Of a stretch of DNA of 64,000 nt, positions 19,025 through 27,987 are shown piece by piece. The notes beneath the pieces are model-generated. The model was not told the DNA's origin. It saw nothing but the letters and a program-made list of their open reading frames with translations, and searched no databases. Source of the stretch: an uncultured Prevotellaceae bacterium (lineage in GTDB: Bacteria; Bacteroidota; Bacteroidia; Bacteroidales; Bacteroidaceae); NCBI GenBank assembly GCA_900318995.1, contig ONMR01000011.1:1-64000 (forward strand). The letters run 5' to 3'. Every line of letters starts with the position of its first letter. Position 1 is the first letter of the stretch. The translations under genes were made by a program, and so were the position numbers.

Positions 19025-19900
19025 ATGATTCAGTCAATGACAGGCTACGGCAAAGCTACCGCCGAGACCGGAAGCCGTAAGGTAATAGTTGAAATCAAGT
19101 CACTCAACAGTAAGGCAATGGATATATCGGCCAAGATTATCCCCGCCTATAGAGACAAGGAGCTTGACATACGCTCACGCATAACCGCTGCACTGGAGCG
19201 CGGAAAGGTGGATTTTGCCCTATATATTGATGCTGCCGGCCAGACAGGGGCTCAGACAATCAATGCTGCCGTATTCAACAGTTACCTGCAGCAGATTGAA
19301 TCCCTTGCCCTTAAGACTGAGTACAGGGTTCCGGATGATATAATATCCACCGTACTGCGTATGCCCGAGGTACTGAGCAGCAACCAGCAGGAAGAGGTTA
19401 GCGAAGAGGAGTGGCAGGCTGTTTCAAAGGCCGTTGACCAAGCCATACAGGCTCTGGTTGACTACCGCAAGGTTGAGGGTGCGGCTCTGGAAAAGAAGTT
19501 CCGCGAGAAGATCACCAACATTTCGGCTCTGCTGGCATCGGTAGAGCCATACGAAAAGGAGCGTGTAAACAAGATCAAGGAGCGCATGCGTGCGTCCATG
19601 CTTGACGCCGTAGGCAAGAACTATGATGAGAACCGTTTTGAACAGGAAATGATTTTCTATATCGAGAAACTGGACATCAGTGAGGAGAAGCAGCGTCTGT
19701 CAAACCACCTGGACTACTTCATAAAGACTCTTGAGGAGGGTCACGGACAGGGCAAGAAGCTTGGTTTCATTGCACAGGAGATGGGCCGTGAGATCAACAC
19801 TTTAGGCAGCAAGAGCAACCAGGCCGAAATGCAGAACATAGTGGTCCGCATGAAGGATGAACTGGAACAGATAAAGGAACAGGTACTCAATGTAATGTAA
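19025..19900 (+). CDS. YicC family endoribonuclease
   Basis: Member of the YicC/YloC family; the E. coli and Bacillus proteins have been characterised as endoribonucleases. The N-terminus [11 protein letters not shown] is diagnostic and fixes the start at 19025; the frame is open upstream across the -7 box but without homology. The C-terminus has the conserved DUF1732 segment ([22 protein letters not shown]). It is 291 aa, soluble and probably hexameric. gmk follows after 6 bp, the usual yicC-gmk pairing. Confidence 0.92.
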   Translation: MIQSMTGYGKATAETGSRKVIVEIKSLNSKAMDISAKIIPAYRDKELDIRSRITAALERGKVDFALYIDAAGQTGAQTINAAVFNSYLQQIESLALKTEYRVPDDIISTVLRMPEVLSSNQQEEVSEEEWQAVSKAVDQAIQALVDYRKVEGAALEKKFREKITNISALLASVEPYEKERVNKIKERMRASMLDAVGKNYDENRFEQEMIFYIEKLDISEEKQRLSNHLDYFIKTLEEGHGQGKKLGFIAQEMGREINTLGSKSNQAEMQNIVVRMKDELEQIKEQVLNVM

Positions 19901-19906
19901 CAGTGT

Positions 19907-20476
19907 ATGCGCGGAAAATGTCTTATATTCTCTGCCCCTTCGGGCTCAGGCAAGTCTACTATTGTCCAGTGGCTTCTTCAGCATCCTGAGCTCAAGATGG
20001 TCTTTTCCATATCGGCCACCAGCCGTGCCCCGCGTGGTACCGAACAGAATGGTGTGGAGTATTTTTTCCTTACAACCGACGAGTTCCGTACCCGCATTTC
20101 AAAGGGTGATTTCCTGGAGTACGAAGAGGTTTATCCGGGCTGCTTTTACGGTACCCTTAAGGAGCAGGTTGAGAAACGTTTGAATGAGGGCATGAACGTA
20201 GTGTTTGACGTTGACGTGGTAGGCGGCTGCAATATAAAACAGCACTACGGAGATGAGGCATTATCCATGTTCATACAGCCCCCGTCAGTAGAGGAACTGG
20301 AGCGCCGCCTACGCCTGCGCAGAACCGACAGCGATGAAATGATAGCCAAACGTGTGGCCAAGGCCAGTTACGAACTCACATTTGCACCCAAGTTTGACGT
20401 GGTAATTGTGAACGACAAACTTGAGGAGGCTCAGCAGAAAGCACTCTCCACCATCAAGTCTTTCCTTAATGTCTGA
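19907..20476 (+). CDS. gmk: Guanylate kinase
   Basis: ATP-dependent phosphorylation of GMP to GDP, cytoplasmic. The P-loop is SAPSGSGKST near the N-terminus, and the GMP-binding segment includes SATSRAPRGTEQNGVEY. It is 189 aa, a normal length. It lies 6 bp after yicC and its stop overlaps the nadD start (ATGTCTGA), so the three genes are coupled. Confidence 0.95.
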   Translation: MRGKCLIFSAPSGSGKSTIVQWLLQHPELKMVFSISATSRAPRGTEQNGVEYFFLTTDEFRTRISKGDFLEYEEVYPGCFYGTLKEQVEKRLNEGMNVVFDVDVVGGCNIKQHYGDEALSMFIQPPSVEELERRLRLRRTDSDEMIAKRVAKASYELTFAPKFDVVIVNDKLEEAQQKALSTIKSFLNV

Positions 20477-21053
20477 GCCCGCCAGGACAGCACTGTTCGG
20501 GGGCACTTTCAATCCCCTTCACAATGGTCATCTGGCCATTGCACGGAGCGTTCTGGAACAGGGTCTGGCCGATGAAGTCTGGATACTCATCACCCCATGT
20601 AATCCCTGGAAAAAGAATCAGGAACTACTGGATGACCGTCTGCGCTACGATATGGTATCGGATGCGGTCAGGGACATAGATGGGATTTATGCATCGGACT
20701 ATGAGTTCCAACTCCCCAAGCCCTCATATACGGCCGATACTCTGCGTCACATAAGCGCCGATTACCCCGACCGCGAGTTCATACTTACCGTAGGAGCCGA
20801 CAACTGGGTTAAGTTCCACAACTGGAGAGAGGCCGATTTCATTCTGGGAAACTACCCCATAATAGTCTATCCCCGCCAGGGTTATCCTATAGAGAATGTA
20901 TCCGGAAATGTAACTCTGCTGGATTGTCCCCTGATGAACATTTCATCCACCCAAATCCGTCAGATGGTCCGCGACGGAGCCCCCATAAACAAGTTTGTCC
21001 CCGCATCAACAGCCAGGACAATCTTAGAAAAAAAACTCTATACAAATATCTGA
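20469..21053 (+). CDS. nadD: Nicotinate-nucleotide adenylyltransferase
   Basis: Makes deamido-NAD from NaMN and ATP. The nucleotidyltransferase motif is GGTFNPLHNGHL at the N-terminus and the C-terminal motif is ISSTQIR. The start at 20469 overlaps the gmk stop by 8 bp and places the HxGH motif at the expected distance; it gives 194 aa. The stop is 19 bp before a 284-bp palindromic element that separates it from the convergent ispF. Confidence 0.94.
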   Translation: MSEPARTALFGGTFNPLHNGHLAIARSVLEQGLADEVWILITPCNPWKKNQELLDDRLRYDMVSDAVRDIDGIYASDYEFQLPKPSYTADTLRHISADYPDREFILTVGADNWVKFHNWREADFILGNYPIIVYPRQGYPIENVSGNVTLLDCPLMNISSTQIRQMVRDGAPINKFVPASTARTILEKKLYTNI

Positions 21054-21072
21054 TAAGGCCCGCTAAGCGAGC

Positions 21073-21356
21073 GAAAACTTGAAGGGTATAGTCTCTGATA
21101 CTCCAGACCTTTCCAGTTGCAGTAGCCGAACTATCCCCTTTGGGGACCATCAGTGAAGTGGCGTAAGCGTAGGGGCTTGGAGGATCCCGTTAAGAACGGC
21201 GCTTCGTTCAACGACCGTTAAGTCCCGTAGGGAATTAAAAGGGAGGCGTTCGCCGTTTAGGGTCCGGAGAGTTCCGGAGTAGCCACGGAACGTTGTGTCC
21301 CCAAAGGGGATAGTACGGCGGTGCGTAGTATCAGAGACTATACCCTTCAAGTTTTC
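21073..21356. repeat. 284-bp palindromic intergenic element with perfect 30-bp inverted ends
   Basis: The whole nadD-ispF gap (21054-21357, 304 bp) is filled by this element. The terminal repeats are 21073-21102 and 21327-21356, exact reverse complements over 30 bp (ends GAAAACTTGAAGGG / CCCTTCAAGTTTTC). A second matched pair lies inside: ACTATCCCCTTTGGGGAC at 21130-21147 and its complement at 21297-21314, each itself a palindrome (CCCCTTTGGGG). The core has further small stems. No convincing ORF and no clear target-site duplication. It looks like a MITE or other non-autonomous palindromic element, and could also end transcription from both sides. Confidence 0.75.
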
Positions 21357-21357
21357 C

Positions 21358-21840
21358 CTAAATCCTCTCGATAAGAGCAACGGCGTGAGCGGAAATACCC
21401 TCTTCACGGCCGGTAAAACCGAGTTTCTCGGTAGTGGTGGCTTTGATTGAGAGACGGTCGGGGTTGATGTCCATTACCTGAGCCATGACCTGTTGCATCT
21501 GCGGGATATGGGGATTGAGTTTGGGGCGCTCGGCACAGACGGTGGCATCTATGTTTACCACCTGCCATCCTTTTGAGGCCAGAAGGTCAACAGTACGCTT
21601 AAGCAGGATCTTACTGTCAATATCCTTGTACTGCATGTCGTTGTCAGGAAAATTGTACCCTATATCACGGAGGGTTGCCGCCCCAAGAAGGGCATCACAG
21701 ATAGCGTGAATAAGGACATCTGCATCAGAGTGCCCCAGCAGACCAAGAGTATGCTCAATCTTTATACCGCCTATCCAAAGGTCACGTCCATCTACAAGAC
21801 GGTGCACATCAAATCCGTATCCTACACGAATGTCTGTCAT
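21358..21840 (-). CDS. ispF: 2-C-methyl-D-erythritol 2,4-cyclodiphosphate synthase
   Basis: MEP-pathway enzyme that cyclises CDP-ME-2-phosphate to MEcPP with release of CMP. The metal-binding N-terminus GYGFDVHRL and the LLGHSDADVLIHAI segment are intact; the 160 aa length is normal. It overlaps the porV stop by 4 bp (ATGA) and ends one base from the palindromic element. Its presence shows that the MEP route is the organism's isoprenoid pathway, which makes the broken dxr copy at 13.2-14.2 kb surprising. Confidence 0.95.
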   Translation of the reverse strand: MTDIRVGYGFDVHRLVDGRDLWIGGIKIEHTLGLLGHSDADVLIHAICDALLGAATLRDIGYNFPDNDMQYKDIDSKILLKRTVDLLASKGWQVVNIDATVCAERPKLNPHIPQMQQVMAQVMDINPDRLSIKATTTEKLGFTGREEGISAHAVALIERI

Positions 21841-23093
21841 CTTCCGAAAATCTGTTTGATGCCGTCCATCTCAAACGACAGGGTAAAACGTAAAGTCTGG
21901 TCAAGAGGATTGCTCTGGGCGGTAGATATCAGGTATGCAGCATCAAGCGAAAATACATTCATGCGGAAGCCGGCACCTACTGTATAGTATTTACGATTAC
22001 CCTTGTATTCGTTCTCATAATGATAACCGCCACGCAGGAAAAACTGGTCATTGTAATTATACTCGGCACCTACACCCCAGTATATCTCACGTAACTCCTC
22101 CCTGAAGCCTCCGGGAGCGTCACTGAAAGACTTGAACATGCCGGCAATAGGCGACATCTCGTTATATCCGGTGCCGGCCACCCACTGCGCATATTCGGAT
22201 GTGAGTTCTTGGATTATCTCCGTATCGGTTGCATCCTCCTCGGGATAAACCTCCTCCATAAACTGACTGAATGTTGGCTTGGTGGGTACCATCAGTTTGT
22301 TTGCATCGGCACTGATGGAGAACGAGTTATACTCATCTATCGGCACCGATACCGATATACCTAAACGCAGGTTGGTAGGTATGAACTCATTGGTCTGACC
22401 TCCATCATATGATATCTTGCTGCCAATGTTGGATGCGTTTAGTCCCAGACCTAACAGACAGTCCCTGCGTCCAATGCCGATATAGTTGTTATAGAACATT
22501 GAGATATCGGCCGAAAACGCCTTACCAGGAAAAAGGTCATCGTCATAGTTATACTGAAGATCCGAATAGATGAAACGCATACCTACCGCAGCCGAGAAGT
22601 TCTCGGACAGCTTGCGTGAATAATCAAAATCGAGGGCCATCTCATAAGGATGGATTACGATATTGGTCACATCACCGCCCGATCCGTTCATCACAAACAC
22701 ATCACCCAACGAGAAATAGGTAAGTGATCCGCTCAGGGCCGAGTAATCGTCAAGCTTGTAGAATCCGGTCAGGTTGGCCAGGTCAATATCGCTCACCAGC
22801 TTGCGCAACCAAGGCGTGTAGCATAGCGATACACCGGCCTGACTGCTGGTGAAAGGATACTTTGAGGGATTCCAATACTGGCTGTTGTTGTCCAGATAAG
22901 GATCTGTTGCACACCCCACATCACCCATGGCTCCGGCTCTGGAATCAGGAGCGATGGAAAGGGATGTAACACCGGTATATACAGGGTTGAACTGAAGCAC
23001 ATCCTTCTCACTCTTTTGCGAAAATGCATTTTGAGCAGCCAGAACCAGCCCCAGCAACAGAATTAACGGTTTCTTATTATTGCGATTCATCAT
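21837..23093 (-). CDS. porV: PorV (LptO), T9SS outer-membrane shuttle protein
   Basis: FadL-like 14-strand outer-membrane barrel that collects T9SS cargo from SprA and brings it to the PorU sortase. The signal peptide ends near AAQNAFSQ. The mature N-terminus has the family segment SLSIAPDSRAGAMGDVG and DPYLDNNSQYWNPSKYPF. The C-terminus ends with alternating strand residues (LRFTLSFEMDGIKQIFGR). It is 418 aa. It follows porU by 32 bp, the conserved porU-porV order. Confidence 0.93.
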   Translation of the reverse strand: MMNRNNKKPLILLLGLVLAAQNAFSQKSEKDVLQFNPVYTGVTSLSIAPDSRAGAMGDVGCATDPYLDNNSQYWNPSKYPFTSSQAGVSLCYTPWLRKLVSDIDLANLTGFYKLDDYSALSGSLTYFSLGDVFVMNGSGGDVTNIVIHPYEMALDFDYSRKLSENFSAAVGMRFIYSDLQYNYDDDLFPGKAFSADISMFYNNYIGIGRRDCLLGLGLNASNIGSKISYDGGQTNEFIPTNLRLGISVSVPIDEYNSFSISADANKLMVPTKPTFSQFMEEVYPEEDATDTEIIQELTSEYAQWVAGTGYNEMSPIAGMFKSFSDAPGGFREELREIYWGVGAEYNYNDQFFLRGGYHYENEYKGNRKYYTVGAGFRMNVFSLDAAYLISTAQSNPLDQTLRFTLSFEMDGIKQIFGR

Positions 23094-23125
23094 ATAATAA
23101 ACTCAAAAGGATAGCTTTTATTGTA

Positions 23126-26100
23126 TCAGGGCCCGACAATGACCAATTTGCAGGATGCACTGCCCGATCCCTGGCCGGATGAGACTGTAGCCCTTACAAA
23201 ATAGAGTCCGGGCTGCATTCTTTGTCCCGACGAGCTGTGTAAGTTCCAGGTTATGGTTGTCACGCCCGATGCCGACGAATCAGCGGTTGTTCCCACCCAC
23301 TGGGAGGTGCCGTCTGAACTGAATACCTGGACAGAGACCTTGGTACCCTGACCCGGACGGTCATGTGTTATTACAAACGTAGTGCTCTCTCGCGCCGGGC
23401 TATCGGTAACATCTACCGAGAATTCAGGCTTAAGGTCATTGACCACCTTGAATCCAAGATATACCGTCTTGGAATTGTTCATAACATCCCATGCGCGCAA
23501 CATGAGCGTGTGTTTACCTTCCGGCAGCTCTGGAATGCTGAATGTCACAATACCTTTTGTATAATCACCCGCATACTGCCGGAAATTGCCGTTAAGGACC
23601 CATGTCCAATCCGGATTGTTGTCAATTACGAGCAGTATATCATGACCTATTCCGTTGCCCGATGTATTCAGGCCGGACTCATCATGCAATTCAACCACCA
23701 GCATTGGGGTTGAATTGACGCTTGCGCCATATTGGAAGGACGGCTTATTCAGATACAGTCTTATATCCGGACCGATACTGTCAACGGCCATCCCTTGAGC
23801 CGTACCGCCAACCGTAAAGTTCTCATAGTAGCCATTGGCCGATTCCGACCCGTTGTTGCTCAGGGCATAGAGTGACAGTCGGCCTTGATCGCCGGAATAG
23901 TTTATATCCAGCGGAACAGGGAATGTAAAGCAGAACTCGCCGTTCCTGACAGAATCAGTCGCAGAGTGCAGTATTCGGTCCCTGTAACGGAATTCAAACG
24001 GTTCATCAGCTGTATTCAGATTGTTAAAACAGGTAATTATACGTTCACTGTCAAAGACAGTACTGCTAAGTTCGCCGTTGAAATCCGTGGCTTTGACCCC
24101 TGCGCGCTCTATATGACCGCGTACGGTTATTACCGATCCGGCACTGGCCTGAGCCATTGCCGTATCAGGCATACCGGCAAACGAGTCAACGACAGCTGTA
24201 AGTTGAGGTAACGACAGCTTAAGGGCGGGATCTCCCAACAGAACATAATGTATCTTGTTGAGTGTCATATCAGTCTCACCCTCACCAGCTGTGACAAGTT
24301 CATTCTTGGCAAGCCGCAACGCATCTCCCACAGCATATCTGCGGCCGTTTGAATCATTTGCCAGGACATACTTTGAGAAACTGCGGTTAATGGTCTTGTT
24401 GAGGCTTGCATAAACCGTCCTCGTAGTAGAAAGCAGACCTATTGCACCGCCTTTGCGGTTGCAGATAAGGTTCATGCCGAAACTCTCAACAGGCGAATCA
24501 AACGGTGCGATATCACATGATGCAGTAATCCAGAATGGCAGGCGGGGAGTGTTCAGTGCACTCATGTCGGCTTTATTCAAAACCAGTTCATGCGACAGGA
24601 CCTCTGTACTGCCATGACCGGAATAATTCACTATGAGAGCGCCCTCGTCAAGCTGTTTCAACAGGAGTTTCCGGACAGCAGGATATCCGTTGTTTGAAGG
24701 GGTCACCTCCATCCTGTAGGCATCCCAATATACCTTCTGCACATCAACGGCACGATAAAGGCTCCCATACAGACCTGCTATTTCATCGGCATCCGACATG
24801 TGCGTGTTATTATCACCGTCATCACCAAGTACCATTATCCTGTTGCACCATGATCCGGTATTCCGGCCTGACATGTAATCTGTAATCTTATCTACAGCGT
24901 AAGCCGCTTCTGTCGCGGTAATTACAGGCAGACGTCCCACACCGATATCAACCTTTTCCGTTACAGGACTGGCACCCTCGGAATCATCAAGAAGGCCGAA
25001 ATAGTCCTCCATCACATATGAGTCGGTATGACTGGTTGAGTTGTATGATTCATAGCACAGAAGGTAATCATCCGGGTTAGCGGAAGACCAATCAGGAACA
25101 TGCATACGGTTATCCCATGCTCCTCCACCCATAAGCAGAAGATATCGTGGCGATATGCCGTTGTTCCCCCTGTCATACAGCATCTTCATGAAACGGCGCA
25201 GTGCGGTAGCATCGGGAGTACCCGATGAGAATTCGTTATAAACCATATCTGCTCTGACTACTGCCACTTTCAGACTGTCAAATGCCCTATGGACCGCAGC
25301 CAGACGCTCAGCCTGAGCCTGAAGCTTTCCTGAAGCAGGCACTACAATCACCATATCCACCGAATCTGTTCCGTGAAGGTTCTGGTTCTTAACCTCACCT
25401 ACAACTTCAGGCTCCGGGAAAACGCCTTTGGGATTAACCGCCACAAGCCGGTCCGAAGAGCTGAAATCAGCACCGAGAGTCACAGTATTGCCGTCATTCC
25501 ATACGGAAGGAACAATATATGCAGAACCGTCATCCTTAAGGCACCATACCATCACATCGGCATTTGAGTCCTTAATGATGAAGCTGGTTCCCTTAACATC
25601 ACACCCGGTACGGAAAACTGTCGAAGAACCATACAAGGCAAGTTTACGTTTATAATTAAGACGGATATAGTCAAGATGTGCATCGGTTCCCGCAGGAGCG
25701 TTGTGTACAATCCTGATTTGAGTTTCATCCCCAAACCGGCCTTTACTAAGTATTCTGCCCTCCTTGACAACAGCCACCTCCTGATCCTTGTTTGAGCCTA
25801 TATGGAGACTGCCCGACTCTGTACCGTTTACATATACGGTTAGCCTTGAAGACTCATCGGATGATGCCGAGAAAGCGATATCCATCATCACGCTGTCGGC
25901 ATATATCCCTGGTATGCTGAATTTATAGGTGCGTCCGCTACCTACTGAGTAGTTATACTTCTCAAACAGGCGCCGTCCTGACCTGTACCAGCTGAACTCA
26001 TCCGGATCATAGACTGAAAAATCGGGATACATATCCACAGGAACACCGGGAACAGTATCAGCCCGCAAAGTATCAAACCTGGCTCTGGGGCCTTTGGCCA

Positions 26101-26863
26101 TGTCTGTCAGGAAATAATAACCGTAATCCGAATATGTGTTGACATTATGGACAAAACCTCTGTCTGTGCGTTCCCATGCAACCGGTCCCTTGGCATAGAA
26201 CAGAAGATTGTCGCCTTCCTGCCAGACGGCCTGCTCCGGAAGATCATCGGGCAGATACTGCAATTCTGTTTCGGGCAGGACTGCACCACCATAGCCGAAA
26301 ACGCGCACAGCCGACGGATCCTTGAATCCCATGGAACGCAACGACTTGGTTGTCAATTTATGAACACCTGATTCCGAAACCTTTATCTTGACCCATTTCC
26401 CGCTCGCGAGCACGGATGTACGGGTATAGACGGAGTCAGCCGGAACTGCATCCCGTGTCTTATGCACAGCAGGAATGGCCCTTATTACTGACTTGTATGA
26501 ATTTATCGCATAAATTGAGCCGTCCCGTCTTACCAATGGCATAAAACCGGCATTGAATGTGGCACTGCCCCGGCTCACTCCTATCGATGAGTATATCTCC
26601 GGCCATTCGGGAACTTCGTCCGGCTGTATGCCCCACCTGCCCAAAGTAGGCGAATCGATTCTGACAAGTTCGGGATATTCAATCTCTGCCGTATATATTG
26701 AATCTTGCCATCTACCCTCCAACGGCATGCCGAAACTGCTCCATGGACGTACCGAATCCGTGACAGCCAGTCTCCAGCCGGATTCAGTAAAACTTGCCCG
26801 CTGTGCCCGAATGGATGTACATACGCACAGCAACAAGACCAGAAAGGCAAACGGTTTTCTCAA
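23126..26863 (-). CDS. porU: PorU, T9SS C-terminal signal peptidase (sortase), C25 family
   Basis: Surface gingipain-fold cysteine protease that cuts the C-terminal signal from T9SS cargo and joins the cargo to lipopolysaccharide. The signal peptide is at 1-20 (CVCTSIRAQ). A long beta-rich N-terminal region precedes the C25 domain; the catalytic pair is visible as His750 in NYSGHGSTEV and Cys783 in ITASCDIAPF. The C-terminus (LYFVRATVSSGQ ... KLVIVGP) is a CTD-like sorting domain, as in known PorU. The 1,245 aa length fits. porV follows, and the FAH hydrolase gene lies 8 bp upstream. Confidence 0.93.
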   Translation of the reverse strand: MRKPFAFLVLLLCVCTSIRAQRASFTESGWRLAVTDSVRPWSSFGMPLEGRWQDSIYTAEIEYPELVRIDSPTLGRWGIQPDEVPEWPEIYSSIGVSRGSATFNAGFMPLVRRDGSIYAINSYKSVIRAIPAVHKTRDAVPADSVYTRTSVLASGKWVKIKVSESGVHKLTTKSLRSMGFKDPSAVRVFGYGGAVLPETELQYLPDDLPEQAVWQEGDNLLFYAKGPVAWERTDRGFVHNVNTYSDYGYYFLTDMAKGPRARFDTLRADTVPGVPVDMYPDFSVYDPDEFSWYRSGRRLFEKYNYSVGSGRTYKFSIPGIYADSVMMDIAFSASSDESSRLTVYVNGTESGSLHIGSNKDQEVAVVKEGRILSKGRFGDETQIRIVHNAPAGTDAHLDYIRLNYKRKLALYGSSTVFRTGCDVKGTSFIIKDSNADVMVWCLKDDGSAYIVPSVWNDGNTVTLGADFSSSDRLVAVNPKGVFPEPEVVGEVKNQNLHGTDSVDMVIVVPASGKLQAQAERLAAVHRAFDSLKVAVVRADMVYNEFSSGTPDATALRRFMKMLYDRGNNGISPRYLLLMGGGAWDNRMHVPDWSSANPDDYLLCYESYNSTSHTDSYVMEDYFGLLDDSEGASPVTEKVDIGVGRLPVITATEAAYAVDKITDYMSGRNTGSWCNRIMVLGDDGDNNTHMSDADEIAGLYGSLYRAVDVQKVYWDAYRMEVTPSNNGYPAVRKLLLKQLDEGALIVNYSGHGSTEVLSHELVLNKADMSALNTPRLPFWITASCDIAPFDSPVESFGMNLICNRKGGAIGLLSTTRTVYASLNKTINRSFSKYVLANDSNGRRYAVGDALRLAKNELVTAGEGETDMTLNKIHYVLLGDPALKLSLPQLTAVVDSFAGMPDTAMAQASAGSVITVRGHIERAGVKATDFNGELSSTVFDSERIITCFNNLNTADEPFEFRYRDRILHSATDSVRNGEFCFTFPVPLDINYSGDQGRLSLYALSNNGSESANGYYENFTVGGTAQGMAVDSIGPDIRLYLNKPSFQYGASVNSTPMLVVELHDESGLNTSGNGIGHDILLVIDNNPDWTWVLNGNFRQYAGDYTKGIVTFSIPELPEGKHTLMLRAWDVMNNSKTVYLGFKVVNDLKPEFSVDVTDSPARESTTFVITHDRPGQGTKVSVQVFSSDGTSQWVGTTADSSASGVTTITWNLHSSSGQRMQPGLYFVRATVSSGQGSGSASCKLVIVGP

Positions 26864-26871
26864 AACAGTAT

Positions 26872-27489
26872 CTATCTTACGTGAAAATCCAAAACATTCT
26901 CTCCTTCCAGGAAACCCTGCAGATGTTGCCCAACGCTTACCGGCCCCACTCCAACGGGAGTTCCGGTAAATATCAGGTCTCCGGTCTTGAGCGTACAGAA
27001 ACCGCTGACATATTCTATTATCCGTGCAACCGGAAAAATCATGTCGGCAGTATATCCCTCCTGAACCGTATTCCCGTCTATATCCAGACGGAAATGCAAA
27101 TCCTGCAGATTACCTGCTTTTTCCTTAGGAATCCACTCACCAACCACAGCCGACTGGTCAAATCCCTTGCATAACTCCCACGGCAGTCCTCTCTTACGGA
27201 AATCATTCTGCATATCCCGTGCCGTAAAGTCAATACCCAGTGTCACAGCGTCGATATACCTGTCGGCAAACCGGGCGCTGATGCTCTTGCCCAGACGGTT
27301 TATCCTTACCACAAGTTCCGTCTCATAGTCAACCCGGCCAAGATGGTCCGGCAGAAAAAAGGGACGGCGGTTCCTGAGGATTGAAGAGTCTGGTTTCATG
27401 AATATGACCGGACTCTCCGGCTTTAATAACGTTTCTCCCAATTCTTTATTGTGCCTGGAATAGTTCATTCCCACGCAGATGATTTTCAT
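26872..27489 (-). CDS. Fumarylacetoacetate hydrolase (FAH) family protein
   Basis: Probable hydrolase or decarboxylase of 2-oxo acids (acylpyruvase/fumarylpyruvate hydrolase type). The start at 27489 (MKIICVGMNY) is typical of short FAH proteins of about 200 aa; the frame is open upstream but crosses the divergent promoters. Metal and substrate motifs visible are the DYETELVV segment, DFTARDMQ and ELCKGFDQSAVVG. It is 205 aa. It appears to head the porU-porV-ispF transcription unit, a common Bacteroidales arrangement with no known functional link to secretion. Confidence 0.88.
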   Translation of the reverse strand: MKIICVGMNYSRHNKELGETLLKPESPVIFMKPDSSILRNRRPFFLPDHLGRVDYETELVVRINRLGKSISARFADRYIDAVTLGIDFTARDMQNDFRKRGLPWELCKGFDQSAVVGEWIPKEKAGNLQDLHFRLDIDGNTVQEGYTADMIFPVARIIEYVSGFCTLKTGDLIFTGTPVGVGPVSVGQHLQGFLEGENVLDFHVR

Positions 27490-27503
27490 TTTTAGGCTTC
27501 TGA

Positions 27504-27533
27504 TTGAGTTATGATGCAAAGATAGTATATTTG
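27504..27533 (+). promoter_or_regulatory. Promoter of the SUI1-like gene: TTG - 19 bp - TATATTTG
   Basis: TTG at 27504-27506 and TATATTTG at 27526-27533 match the Bacteroidota -33/-7 pattern. The box ends 8 bp before the ATG at 27542, so the message would have almost no leader. Confidence 0.6.
27517..27524 (-). promoter_or_regulatory. -7 promoter box (TATCTTTG on minus) of FAH-porU-porV-ispF
   Basis: CAAAGATA on plus reads TATCTTTG on minus, 27 bp before the FAH start. Only one base separates it from the plus-strand -7 box at 27526-27533, so the two promoters should compete for polymerase. Confidence 0.55.
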
Positions 27534-27541
27534 TCTCCGTT

Positions 27542-27889
27542 ATGGGAAAGAATAACAATAACGATTGGAAGGACAGGCTTGGAGTCATGTACTCCACCAA
27601 TCCTGATTTCAAATATGAGACCGATGAGGAACCTGAGCAGGAGTTACTGCCTCCACAGCAGCAGAAACTGCGCCTGCGTATAGAAAAAAACGGTCGCGGC
27701 GGTAAAACCGTTACAGTCATCAGCGGATTCATCGGCCCACAGACCGATATGGACACGCTGGCCCGTACCCTGAAGACATTCTGCGGCTGCGGCGGATCTG
27801 CCAAGGACGGTGAAATAATCATCCAGGGTGATTTCCGCGACAAGCTCAAAGCAAAACTTATTCAGTTGGGCTACACCGGTACTAAATGA
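27542..27889 (+). CDS. SUI1/eIF1-like translation factor (YciH family)
   Basis: Bacterial homologue of eukaryotic initiation factor eIF1; YciH of E. coli has been implicated in start-site fidelity and in inhibiting translation under stress. It is 115 aa, with a disordered acidic N-terminus (about 1-40) and a compact SUI1 domain (about 42-113) containing RIEKNGRGGKTVTVISGF and LKTFCGCGGSAKDGEIIIQG. It is monocistronic with a nearly leaderless promoter, divergent from the FAH-porU operon. The next promoter lies in the following 98-bp gap. Confidence 0.88.
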   Translation: MGKNNNNDWKDRLGVMYSTNPDFKYETDEEPEQELLPPQQQKLRLRIEKNGRGGKTVTVISGFIGPQTDMDTLARTLKTFCGCGGSAKDGEIIIQGDFRDKLKAKLIQLGYTGTK

Positions 27890-27936
27890 CAAAAAGTTCT
27901 GCCCCCTGTCAAACTGAAAATCACTAAAAATCGGTA

Positions 27937-27967
27937 TTGCCTGCCTGCTTATTCTAAAAGACCTTTG
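27937..27967 (+). promoter_or_regulatory. Candidate promoter of the porin-imelysin-di-haem operon
   Basis: TTG at 27937-27939, a 20-bp spacer, then GACCTTTG at 27960-27967, which keeps TTTG but lacks the leading T of TAnnTTTG. It lies 21 bp before the porin ATG. No Fur-box-like palindrome was recognised in this gap. Confidence 0.4.
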
Positions 27968-27987
27968 CACTGTCAAAAATCAAGGCA

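Noticed and set aside
21150-21407. Minus-strand ORF of 85 codons across the palindromic element
   Set aside because: It overlaps the end of ispF in another frame and is made of inverted-repeat sequence; no sign of coding constraint.
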